64,000 nt of DNA, taken from assembly GCA_032334235.1 (NCBI GenBank), contig JAVSGI010000003.1, positions 1,178,001-1,242,000 on the forward strand, written 5' to 3'. The notes beneath the pieces were generated by a model. It was given only the letters and a program-made list of their open reading frames with translations, was not told the origin of the DNA and made no database searches. This DNA is from Paracoccaceae bacterium Fryx2 (lineage in GTDB: Bacteria > Pseudomonadota > Alphaproteobacteria > Rhodobacterales > Rhodobacteraceae). Position 1 is the stretch's first letter. Each line of letters opens with the position of its first letter. This document shows, piece by piece, positions 8,242-16,363 of the stretch. The position numbers and the translations under genes were made by a program.

Positions 8242-9132
8242 TCATGCCGCCTGGGCCCGCCGCTCGGCTTCGAGAATGGCGGCAAGCCCCGCGTGATGGT
8301 CGGGGTAGCGCAGCGCGAACCCCGGCAGCGCCCGCAGGCGCCCGTTCAGGATCCGGCGGTTCTCGGCATAGAAGGCGGCCATGGCGGGCGGCAGGCCCGC
8401 CTCCTCCAGCGGCACCTCGGGCGGCGGCGGCAGGCCGAGCAGGGTGGCGGCGTGGGCCAGAACCTCGGACGAGGCTGCGGGCCAGCCATCGGCCAGGTTG
8501 AGGATGCGACGCCCCGCCGGAAGGTGAATGGCCGAAAGGATCGCCCCCGCGATGTCCTCGACATGGATGCGGTTGAACACCTGGCCCGGCTTGACGATCG
8601 CCCGCGCGCCGCCGCGCCGAAGCTGGTCGAAGACCGAGCGTCCCGGCCCGTAGATCCCCGAGATGCGCAAAAGGTCGATCGCGGCGCCGCGGTGGCGGGC
8701 CAGCGCGCTCCAGGCCCGCTCGGCCGCCACCCGCCCCAGCGCATCGGCCGATTGCGGCGCGACCGAGCGGGATTCGTTGATCCACGCCCCTCCGCAGTCG
8801 CCATAGACCGCGGTCGAGGAGAGATAGCCGATCCAGACGAGACCGGGCAGCCGCACCAGCCTCGCCCGGTTCGCGAGGAAGGCCGGGCAGCCGAAGCGGC
8901 CGGGCGGCACCGAGACGAGGATGTCTGTCACCCCCGCCAGCGCCTCCTCGGGAAGGGGTGCCGTGCCGTCGAACACATGTGCCGCGACGCCCTGCGCCTG
9001 CCAGTCGGCGGCGCGGGCCTCGCAGCGCACCGTGCCCGAGACGCGCATCCCCGAGGCCATCAACTGCGGCAGCAGCGCCCGGACCGAGTAGCCCAGCCCG
9101 AAGCAGAAGATATGCCGGTCCCCGAGAGTCAC
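8242..9132 (-). CDS. NAD(P)-dependent epimerase/SDR-family protein in the heme operon
   Basis: The 296-residue protein starts at GTG 9132, which overlaps the hutX stop (GTGA). The N-terminal Rossmann motif is variant (FCFGLGYSVRALLPQL). The extended-SDR features are STAVYGDCGG, RISGIYGPGRS and NRIHVEDIAGAI, as in YeeZ-type epimerases. The catalytic Tyr is the Y of STAVYGD; the usual YxxxK lysine is not obvious. Substrate is unknown. Its position as the last gene behind hutW and hutX suggests a role in processing heme-derived product or a redox partner function, which is inference. Confidence 0.85.
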   Translation of the reverse strand: MTLGDRHIFCFGLGYSVRALLPQLMASGMRVSGTVRCEARAADWQAQGVAAHVFDGTAPLPEEALAGVTDILVSVPPGRFGCPAFLANRARLVRLPGLVWIGYLSSTAVYGDCGGAWINESRSVAPQSADALGRVAAERAWSALARHRGAAIDLLRISGIYGPGRSVFDQLRRGGARAIVKPGQVFNRIHVEDIAGAILSAIHLPAGRRILNLADGWPAASSEVLAHAATLLGLPPPPEVPLEEAGLPPAMAAFYAENRRILNGRLRALPGFALRYPDHHAGLAAILEAERRAQAA

Positions 9133-9677
9133 GGCCGGCGCTCCGCAAACCGGGCGGCGGCGGCCTCGAAGGCCGCAACCTGCGCCGGGATCAGCTGCCG
9201 GTCCGGCCCGCGGCCGAGATAGACCTTGAACATGCAGCCGCCCGTCACGGAATAGAACTGCACCGAGCGGGTGGGCGTGCCGAAGAGGTGGCGGGTGACG
9301 AAGGCGACCGTGCGGCAGGCATCGGTGCGCAGGTGCCCCCCGATGGACGTGCCATGAAGGTTGAGAAAGCCGCGAGCCTCGCTGCCCCTCGGCAGTTCGC
9401 CCTTGGCCTCGAGGATCACTTCGCCGGTGTTCATGACCAGCGTGATCTCGCCCCAGTTCGCGATCTCGTCCATCACCTCGACGAAGAGGCTGCCCGGCAG
9501 GCACAGCGCCTCGCCCTCGGGCAGGGCGGCCAGCACCTCGGCCGGAGTGGTGCCGGTGCGGGCGGCCACGTCCTCGAGCGCCGAGCCCGGATTTGTCTCG
9601 AGATCGGCCCGGATTGCGGCGACCGCGGCGGTGGCACGGGGTGAACTGGCGACGGCTTCGGGGCTTTGGACAGACAT
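9129..9677 (-). CDS. hutX: Heme utilization cytosolic carrier HutX/ChuX family
   Basis: The 182-residue protein has the HutX/HugX/ChuX fold signatures: LPEGEALCLPG, FVEVMDEIANWGEITLVMNT, FNLHG-type FLNLHGTSIGG, and CRTVAFVTRHLFGTPTRSVQ followed by FYSVTGGCMFKVYLGR. The family binds heme in the cytoplasm and hands it to the heme-degrading enzyme. It lies 50 bp downstream of hutW and overlaps the epimerase gene, so the three are probably one transcript. Confidence 0.92.
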   Translation of the reverse strand: MSVQSPEAVASSPRATAAVAAIRADLETNPGSALEDVAARTGTTPAEVLAALPEGEALCLPGSLFVEVMDEIANWGEITLVMNTGEVILEAKGELPRGSEARGFLNLHGTSIGGHLRTDACRTVAFVTRHLFGTPTRSVQFYSVTGGCMFKVYLGRGPDRQLIPAQVAAFEAAAARFAERRP

Positions 9678-9727
9678 GCGGATCTCCTTGCGGACGGGGT
9701 TGGACGGAAAGGGGCGGGGCGTGACGC

Positions 9728-11104
9728 TCATCCTGGCGCGGCCCGCAGCCGGGGAACTTCCTGGATGAGCCACTGGATCAGGTGCCCGGTCAGCGTCACC
9801 TGCCAGAACCGCCCGGCAAGGGTCAGGTCCATGAAGCGGTGGTTCGGGCGCATCAGCCCGGCCTCGCACCACTGGTCCAGAAGCGGCGCCGCGACGGCTG
9901 CGAAGTCGGTCCCGAGCGCCTGCGACACCGGAAGCGGGTCGAGCCGCCCGCGCTCCATCCCCGCCCGCAGCGCGCTCAGCGCGGGCGCGAGCGGCCCCGC
10001 CTGCATCATGCCCGTGGTCAGGCAGCCGCCACTGCCCGCACGGTCGAGGTAGTCCGCAAGCCGGGGAAGGATGCGGAAGCCCGTGCCGCCGAGGTTGCCC
10101 CCCGCACCCGCGCCGAAGGCGAGGCAATGGGCGCCCGACTTGGCCTCGAAATTGTAGATGTTGCGTTCGCGCGTGCCCTGCCGCCAGTGGGAGCACGAGA
10201 GCCAGCGCCAGCCGGTCCGGTCCATCGCCTCGGCCCCCGCGCGGTAGAACTGCCCCAGCTGCTCGCGCGGGGCGGGCGTCAGCTTGCCCTTCTCCTGCGC
10301 CACCAGAAGCGGCGTGCCGGGGATCAGGTTCAGCGCATAGAGGTCGATCCCGTCTAGCCCGAGGCCCGCCGCAAGTTCGACATCGGCCGCGAAGCTCTCG
10401 GGCGTCTGGTCTGGCAGGCCGAACATCAGGTCGATCACGATGGCGCCGCGGTCGAGCGCCGCGAGCCCTTCGAGAAAGCGCGCCGCCTCGGCGCGGCCGG
10501 CGCGGCGGCCGAGACGGCGGCGCAGGCGCTGGTCGAAGCTCTGCACACCCAGCGAGACCCGGTTCACCCCCGCGTCGAAGGCCGCGCGCGCCTTGTCGAG
10601 CCCGAAGGAGAGGATGCGACCCTCAAGCGTGATCTCGCAATCCGGCGCCAGCGGCAGGTGGCGCCGCACGCCCTCGATCAAGCGCACGAGATCGGCCGTC
10701 GCGAGCGCCGTGGGCGTTCCGCCGCCGAGATAGACCGCGCGCAGCGGCTGGCCCTGCTGGGCCGGGGTCTCGGCGCCGCGCTCCAGTTGCATAAGCAGCG
10801 CATCGACGTAGGGCGCGCCCGCCTCCTCCCGCCAGGGGTTCTGGTAGAATCCGCAGAACAGGCAGTGCGTCTCGCAGAAGGGAACGTGGAGATAGGCGAC
10901 CGAGGCGTCGCTGCGCGGCCGGGCGTGGATCTCGTGCCAGAGCGCCTCGACCGCCTCGGGCGGCACGGGACGCGCGCCCGTCGCCGGATGCGCGGCGCGC
11001 TTTGGCGGGAAGGCGTCGGTCAGCGGATCGCCGCCGGTGCGGGCGAAGAACTCGGTCGCCGCACGGGGCGCATCGGGATGGGCAAGAGGGGCTGTCGCGG
11101 TCAT
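9728..11104 (-). CDS. hutW: Radical SAM heme-degrading enzyme HutW (ChuW-like)
   Basis: I chose ATG 11104 (458 residues) because GAGGA precedes it by 5-6 bases; upstream codons are in frame but lack a site. The radical SAM cluster motif is CETHCLFC (CxxxCxxC), followed by LGGGTPTAL, a VSLGVQSFD block and GLPDQTPESF. The C-terminal HemN-like part has FGAGAGGNLGG. HutW/ChuW enzymes open the porphyrin ring of heme without oxygen and release iron. Neighbour hutX is the expected heme carrier. I found no convincing iron-responsive operator upstream. Confidence 0.93.
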   Translation of the reverse strand: MTATAPLAHPDAPRAATEFFARTGGDPLTDAFPPKRAAHPATGARPVPPEAVEALWHEIHARPRSDASVAYLHVPFCETHCLFCGFYQNPWREEAGAPYVDALLMQLERGAETPAQQGQPLRAVYLGGGTPTALATADLVRLIEGVRRHLPLAPDCEITLEGRILSFGLDKARAAFDAGVNRVSLGVQSFDQRLRRRLGRRAGRAEAARFLEGLAALDRGAIVIDLMFGLPDQTPESFAADVELAAGLGLDGIDLYALNLIPGTPLLVAQEKGKLTPAPREQLGQFYRAGAEAMDRTGWRWLSCSHWRQGTRERNIYNFEAKSGAHCLAFGAGAGGNLGGTGFRILPRLADYLDRAGSGGCLTTGMMQAGPLAPALSALRAGMERGRLDPLPVSQALGTDFAAVAAPLLDQWCEAGLMRPNHRFMDLTLAGRFWQVTLTGHLIQWLIQEVPRLRAAPG

Positions 11105-11461
11105 TCCGGTCCTCGGCAAGGGGCGCGCTTGCAGGGGGCCGGGCAGGATGCTGGGGCCTGGGTCGGCTAATCCGACTGATTCTGTCACCTACCGCCATTC
11201 GCGGCCGAACGCAAGCGTCCCGGTCCTAGTGCGTTCGGGTCGATAGGCGCGTGCTGCACGATCACCGTCTTGCCAGCGATTTAAATCCGAGCATTCTGAT
11301 CAACAAATCTGAGCTATCCGGCCAGAGAGGCGCCTTCCCGTGTCCCACCGGAGGCCTCATGCTGGACAGCGCCTTTTCCGCCATGCCCCGCCACATCACC
11401 GATTTGCCCGAGGGCTCGGTGGCGCTGGCGGCCCATCCCGACAGGCTGATTCCCTCGCTCG
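11105..11461. other. Intergenic and decayed leader between hutW and the AAA+ relic
   Basis: This stretch holds the hutW leader and, from ATG 11359, an open frame beginning MLDSAFSAMPRHITDLPEGS that runs about 60 plausible codons. It then stops matching anything and is out of frame with the AAA+ relic. I see no RNA gene or clear terminator. It may be the remains of a different gene joined to the AAA+ fragment. Confidence 0.4.
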
Positions 11462-12637
11462 ATGGGTTGGGTTCCCTCGTCGCGGCCACTGCCAATCCGG
11501 CCTGCCGGATCGCACGGACAGGACCCTATCGCGACTATCAGGGATCCCCGGCGCGTGGCGGATGCGCTGACCGCGCGCACGGCGCGCGCGTCAGGCCCCC
11601 GGCTTGCAGACCTGCCGGACAGCCCGGCCGCCCAGGCGGCCTCCGCGTTGGTCGCGGACCTGCACGCCTGGCGGGAGGGGCGGGTTGCCTGGGACGAGAT
11701 CCCGCATTCCCTCCTCCTGCATGGCCCGGTCGGGACCGGCAAAAGCCATATCGCCCGCGCGATGGCCAACGAGCCGGGCCTGCGGTTTGTCACCGCGAGC
11801 TTTGCTGAATGGCAACGCTGCGGTCATCTCGGCGACATGCTGAAAGCGATGCACGCGAGCTTCGCGGAGGCGACCAGCCTCGCGCCCTGCATCCTCTTCA
11901 TCGACGAGATCGATTCCGCCGGCTCGCGATCGGGCGGAAACAGCTCCAACTCGTCCTACCACCGCCAGGTGGTGAACGGCTTTCTGCTGGCGATCGATGA
12001 GCTGAACGCGGCGGGCGGGGTGATCCTGGTCGGCGCCTGCAACGATCCTGAAGCGCTCGATCCGGCCATCCTGCGTCCCGGGCGCCTCGACCAGAAGGTC
12101 GCCGTTCCGCTGCCGCACCGCGCGGCCATCGCCGCTGTCCTGAAGCAGAGGCTGGGCACGGCTCTCACGGGGGCAGAGATCGACCGCCTGTCGCAGCGCC
12201 TGATCGGCGAGAGCATGGCCACGGTGGATGCCCTGATCCGCAGCGCCAGGTCGGCAGCGCGGGTGGCGGGGCGCCCGCTCGATCTTGCCATTCTCGAAGC
12301 CCGGCTTCCCCAGCCTGCGCCGAGCCCCGCGGTGTCCTGGCGCGTGGCGGTGCATGAGGCAGCTCATGCGGTCGTGGCACACCTGCTGAACCAGGGCCGG
12401 GTGACGCGGGTCAGCCTCGCCCAGGGCGGCGGCCTTACCGAACAGACTTTTGACCATGGCGAGAGTCTCGAGGGTGCGTTCGATGATCACCTCACCGTCT
12501 ACATGGCCGGGCGGGCGGCGAAACGCCTGCTGCTCGGGGCGGTTTCTGCCGGGTCCGGCGGGCCGAAGGAGTCCGACCTTGCCCAGGCGACGCGTCTTGC
12601 GACCCTGATCGAGACGCAGTTCGGCCTGGGCGCCTAG
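11462..12637 (+). pseudogene. AAA+ ATPase with M41-like peptidase domain, truncated at both ends
   Basis: The frame contains Walker A GPVGTGKS, Walker B CILFIDEID, an ACNDPEALDPAILRPGRLD block with the second region of homology, then an M41-like zinc site HEAAH and a downstream SGGPKESDLAQATRLATLIE block with the third-ligand aspartate. This is the FtsH layout in a short divergent form. It ends abruptly at FGLGA, where FtsH relatives continue, and helicase sequence begins within about 10 bases. The first residues (before RDPRRVADAL) look out of frame, so the N-terminus is also lost. It was probably an AAA protease or ATPase of unknown substrate. Confidence 0.75.
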
Positions 12638-12879
12638 GCGAGGCATCGATGAAGCCACCATCTGCGTGCTTCGAATAGACGGGCGAGAAAATCACCACAG
12701 GTCGCTCGGCGCCTTGCAGCGCGTGGACTGTTCCGACGGTCATTCCTTCGCGCCCTTCGACCGCAATCCTGCGGCTGGCACAAGCTTCCCGAATTTCGCG
12801 AACCTGTCGGCCGAAAGGGGTGACGATGCCAACGATCTGAACCGCCCCGGGTTTACCGGAGGGCAAAACTCTCGGAGAA

Positions 12880-13230
12880 TTGCCCGTTATGGAACAGACC
12901 TCAAAGAAGAAGACCTCGAAGCCGTATTCACCTGAGTTCCGCGAGCGTGCGGTGCGGCTGGCGATGGAACACCGCGATGATTATCAGAGCGAGGCTGCGG
13001 CGCTGACGGCGATTGCAGGTAAATTGGGCTGTTCGACGGACAGCCTTCGCGTCTGGATGCGACAGGTCCAGCGCGATGGTGGCGAACGGCCGGGACCTAC
13101 CAGCGCTGAGATCGCGCGGATCAAAGAGCTTGAGCGCGAGAACCGGGAACTGCGGCAAGCGAACGAGATTCTGCGCAAAGCTTCAGCGTATTTTGCCCAG
13201 GCGGAGCTCGACCGCCCGTTTCGCAAATGA
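12880..13230 (+). CDS. IS3-family OrfA, copy 3
   Basis: The intact 116-residue helix-turn-helix and zipper protein is identical in sequence to copies 1 and 2. Its TGA overlaps the orfB ATG. Confidence 0.92.
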   Translation: MPVMEQTSKKKTSKPYSPEFRERAVRLAMEHRDDYQSEAAALTAIAGKLGCSTDSLRVWMRQVQRDGGERPGPTSAEIARIKELERENRELRQANEILRKASAYFAQAELDRPFRK

Positions 13231-14132
13231 CTGCTTTCATTGAGGAAAGCCGAGAGGCATTCGGGGTCGAGCCGATCTGCAGGGCACTGCAGTTTGCCCC
13301 TTCCACCTTTTATGACCGGCGGGCGATCATGCGTGATCCTGACCGGGCCTCGGCCCGGGCCAAATCGGATGCCGCCCTGAGCCTCAAGATCGACGCGGCC
13401 TGGGATGCCAACCGCAAGCTCTATGGCGCGCGGAAGATCTGGCATGTTTTGCGACGGCAGGGTGAAGACGCCGCCCGCTGCACCGTGGAACGATTGATGC
13501 GCCATCTGGGCATCAGGGGCGTGGTCCGTGGCAAGAAGGTCATCACGACCAATCCTGACACGTCTCTGCCTTGCCCGGACGACAAGGTGAACCGGCTGTT
13601 CATGGCGGATCGGCCGAACAAGCTGTGGGTTTCAGATTTCACCTATGTGCCCACATGGTCCGGCACCGTCTACGTGGCCTTCGTCATCGACGTCTTTGCA
13701 CGTCGTATTGTCGGTTGGCGCGTCTCGACATCGATGAAGACCCAGTTTGTGCTCGACGCGCTGGAGCAAGCGATCTGGCAAAGAAAGACGCCGGATAACA
13801 AGAGCTTGGTCCACCATTCGGACCGCGGATCACAATACCTGTCGATCAAATACACCGAACGCCTGGCCAAGGCCGAGATCGACCTTTCCGTTGGAACAGT
13901 TGGCGATGCCTATGACAACGCCTTGGCTGAATGCGTCATCGGCCTGTTCAAGACAGAGGTCATCAACCAGATCGGCCCCTGGAAATCAATGCGCGAGGTC
14001 GAATGGGAAACGCTGAAATGGATCGATTGGTATAACAACCGCCGCCTGCTTGGCCCAATCGGATACATCCCACCCGCAGAAGCAGAGGAGGCGTTCTATG
14101 CAAACCTGAACTCACTCGATATGGTCGCGTAG
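13227..14132 (+). CDS. IS3-family OrfB, DDE transposase, copy 3
   Basis: The intact 301-residue DDE transposase is identical to the other two copies, with catalytic D, D and E in the same contexts (SDFTYV, HSDRGS, AECVIG). Confidence 0.95.
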   Translation: MTAFIEESREAFGVEPICRALQFAPSTFYDRRAIMRDPDRASARAKSDAALSLKIDAAWDANRKLYGARKIWHVLRRQGEDAARCTVERLMRHLGIRGVVRGKKVITTNPDTSLPCPDDKVNRLFMADRPNKLWVSDFTYVPTWSGTVYVAFVIDVFARRIVGWRVSTSMKTQFVLDALEQAIWQRKTPDNKSLVHHSDRGSQYLSIKYTERLAKAEIDLSVGTVGDAYDNALAECVIGLFKTEVINQIGPWKSMREVEWETLKWIDWYNNRRLLGPIGYIPPAEAEEAFYANLNSLDMVA

Positions 14133-14708
14133 TCATTGAACAAACCACCCTCCGGTAAACCCGGGGCGGTTCAATCTGCTCCAGGGGCCTGCCGTAGCGG
14201 CCTTCCAGCCCAGCGCGGTTTTCGTCAAGCCAAGCTGCGATGGTCTGTGCCTCGAACGGATTGGCGCGGCTGCTTCCCGAGGTAAAGGCGCGACCGTCGA
14301 TGTGAAGATAGCCGAGGGCTGGAAGGGCAGCATCTGATGGCGCCTTACCCCGCAACGGCATCAGCTTTCCCTTGTAGCACAGGGCGTTGCTGAAGCTGAT
14401 GATTTCATCATAGCACCGCCGGTGTTCAAACAGGTAGAGGCCCCTCTCGAGGTCTGGATACGGCGATACCCGGCAGGCTTGCTGCGCAAGACGCATAGCG
14501 CTGCCACTGGTCGAGCAAATCCCGCGGGCCGAAAGGGTGTCGATGTCAGCTTCGCTCGGAAGAAGTCCACTGTTCCGCAAATTGCCCACGTCCACCGACC
14601 GGGGCACTGACGAAATAGGTTCGATCTGTTGGGTGTCACCGATGACTAGGGCCCGCTTCGCCAATGAGAATGATGCCCCCGCAACTTCGGGCAGAACCTG
14701 CCGGTGGT

Positions 14709-16087
14709 GTCGCGGGAGTGGTGGAAATTTGAAGGCGGCGTAATCTCCGGGTGAACTGAAACCCACCCAGCCGGCGGCGCCAACCGCCAGGGAGATCACG
14801 CCATGAACGACATTACCGACAGCTCGGCCTTTTCGCTACTGCCCGACACGACCGGGTATGACCCGATCGAGGAGCGCCTGCGGGCAAGCGTCCGCGCGAC
14901 CATCGAGACCATGTTTGAAGAGGAACTGGCCGAGTTTCTCGGCCGCATGCGCTACGGTCGCGGCGACGAGAAGGCGAAGGGCTATCGCCACGGGCACCGC
15001 GAGCGGCAGCTGACCGGCACCTTCGGCACCGAAACGGTGCGCGTGCCCCGCGCCCGGGTCGAGGACGAGGACGGCAAGGCTAAGGAATGGCGCTCGAAGG
15101 CGCTGCCGCGCTACCAGCGGCTGACGAAGAAGGCCGAGGCGCTGATCGCGGCGGTCTATCTTGCCGGGACCAACACCCGGCGCGTCAAGCGGGCGCTGTT
15201 CGGGCTGTTCGAGGGCGCCGTCAGCAAGGATGTGGTCAGCCGGGCTTGGCGCAAGGTGAAGGTGGACTGGGAAGCCTGGTGCGCCCGCAGCCTCGCCGAC
15301 GAGGACATCGTCCGGCTGATCCTCGACGGCACCGTGATCCGGACCCGGCTGGACCGCAAGGCCACCAACATCTCGGTGCTGGCGGCGATCGGCATCCGCC
15401 GCGACGGGCAGAAGGTATTGTTATCCATCAAGAACATGGGTGGAGAGAGCACATCTGCCTGGCGCCAGTTCCTCGACGACCTCGACGCGCGCGGGCTGAA
15501 GCGGCCCGAGTTCGTCATTGTTGACGGCGCTCCCGGGCTTGAAGCCGCTCTGGTGGCGCTCTGGGGCGAGGCTCTGCCGATCCGGCGCTGCACGGTCCAC
15601 AAGCACCGCAACCTGCTGGCGCACGCGCCCAGGCACCTGCACGACGAGCTGACCGAGGACTGCCGCGACATGATCTACGCCGACACCGCCGCCGGGATCG
15701 AGAAGCGCCGCAAGGCATTCCTGCGCAAGTGGCAGCTCAAGTGCAAGGCCGTTGCCGACAGCCTCGAAGAAGCAGGGGACCGGCTCTTCAGCTTCACCCG
15801 CCTCGATCCCTCGCAATGGAAGTCGGCCCGGACCACCAACGCCATCGAACGGCTGAACGAGGAGTTCCGTCGCCGCGTCAAGACCCAGACCGTGCTGCCC
15901 TGCGCCGAGACCGTACCCATGTTCTGGGCGCTGCTGGCATCCGGCCAGATCCAGATGCGCAAGGTCGACGGCTGGGAGACGCTTTCCCAGCCCCTCGACC
16001 CGATACCTCTTGACGCAGCCGCCTGAGAAACCGAACCTTCACATGCCCGGACCACGCCGCCAGGGAATTTCCACAGCATTCGCGACA
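14709..16087 (+). mobile_element. IS256-family element (ends approximate)
   Basis: The ends share TGTCGCG, then TGGAAATT, then GGCGGCG on opposite strands (14709 onward, and 16087 backward). I see no matching 8-9 bp target duplication. The left flank is a truncated helicase and the right flank a truncated phage-type gene. This suggests a rearrangement or adjacent deletion through the element rather than a simple insertion. Confidence 0.7.
14803..16026 (+). CDS. IS256-family (mutator type) transposase
   Basis: The 407-residue protein has ELAEFLGRMRYGRG, YRHGHRERQLTGTFG (zinc/DNA-binding region) and the catalytic core: D in LILDGTVIRTR, D in FVIVDGAPGLE, and E in the C-terminal block TTNAIERLNEEFRRRVKTQ. 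CTVHKHRNLL is the usual histidine-rich signature. The frame is intact and ATG 14803 fits the family start. Confidence 0.95.
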   Translation: MNDITDSSAFSLLPDTTGYDPIEERLRASVRATIETMFEEELAEFLGRMRYGRGDEKAKGYRHGHRERQLTGTFGTETVRVPRARVEDEDGKAKEWRSKALPRYQRLTKKAEALIAAVYLAGTNTRRVKRALFGLFEGAVSKDVVSRAWRKVKVDWEAWCARSLADEDIVRLILDGTVIRTRLDRKATNISVLAAIGIRRDGQKVLLSIKNMGGESTSAWRQFLDDLDARGLKRPEFVIVDGAPGLEAALVALWGEALPIRRCTVHKHRNLLAHAPRHLHDELTEDCRDMIYADTAAGIEKRRKAFLRKWQLKCKAVADSLEEAGDRLFSFTRLDPSQWKSARTTNAIERLNEEFRRRVKTQTVLPCAETVPMFWALLASGQIQMRKVDGWETLSQPLDPIPLDAAA

Positions 16088-16316
16088 TGACCGCTATGCC
16101 GCGCAGCGCGGGGTCTCGGAAGCGGCGGCGCGCAAGGCGATCGCAACGAAGCGCATTGCCACAGTGCCCGAGGGCACGATCGACGCCGCCAAGGCCGATG
16201 CGATGTGGGACGCGTCCACAGATTCGGGTAACCGTCGCGCAGGCGGCGTCAGGCATCTGGGGCGTGGCACCAAGGCCATGTTGCGGGCGCCAAGGCATGC
16301 CACCGCACACTACTAG
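16086..16316 (+). pseudogene. Phage packaging-type (small terminase / 'element of external origin') fragment
   Basis: Read in frame from 16086 the sequence gives HDRYAAQRGVSEAAARKAIA, then RIATVPEGTIDAAKADAMWD, and ends at TAG 16314-16316. YAxxRGVSxxAxxKAI is the helix-turn-helix opening of small-terminase-like DNA packaging proteins, followed by the (D)GTID-A-xADxxW pattern I associate with that family in proteobacteria. The N-terminal codons are lost to the IS256 end and the rest is short, so it is a scrap. It implies a prophage once lay here. Confidence 0.5.
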
Positions 16317-16363
16317 TCAGTATTGAGCTTTTCACCCCACGTAGACGGCCGCCAAAATGCCCA

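Larger units (their letters stand above)
12838..14173 (+). mobile_element. IS3-family element, copy 3 (1,336 bp)
   Basis: Inverted orientation relative to copies 1 and 2, with the same ends. ATC is duplicated at 12835-12837 and 14174-14176. Precise removal restores the helicase frame (LEQIVGIVT). Its orfA base that distinguishes copy 1 matches copy 2. Confidence 0.97.
12643..14704 (-). pseudogene. SF1 (Dna2/NAM7-like) helicase C-terminal half, split by IS3-family copy 3
   Basis: From about 14704 downward the minus strand reads QVLPEVAGASFSLAKRALVI, GDTQQIEPI (motif III-like), then ERGLYLFEHRRCYDEIISFS (motif IV region) up to GRPLEQI. After removing the IS and one GAT copy it continues in frame: VGIVTPFGRQVREI, then VGTVHALQGAERPVVIFSPV (motif V). 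It stops matching near GGFID at about 12643, before the motif VI region. Walker A and B are missing because the gene is cut by IS256 at the 5' side, and it is cut by the AAA+ relic at the 3' side. It is non-functional. Confidence 0.8.

Noticed and set aside
7972-9222. Plus-strand frame of about 416 codons over the epimerase gene
   Set aside because: Antisense shadow. The minus strand has clear SDR motifs and the GTGA overlap with hutX.
11105-11250. An iron-responsive operator upstream of hutW
   Set aside because: No convincing Irr- or RirA-type symmetric site could be found by eye.
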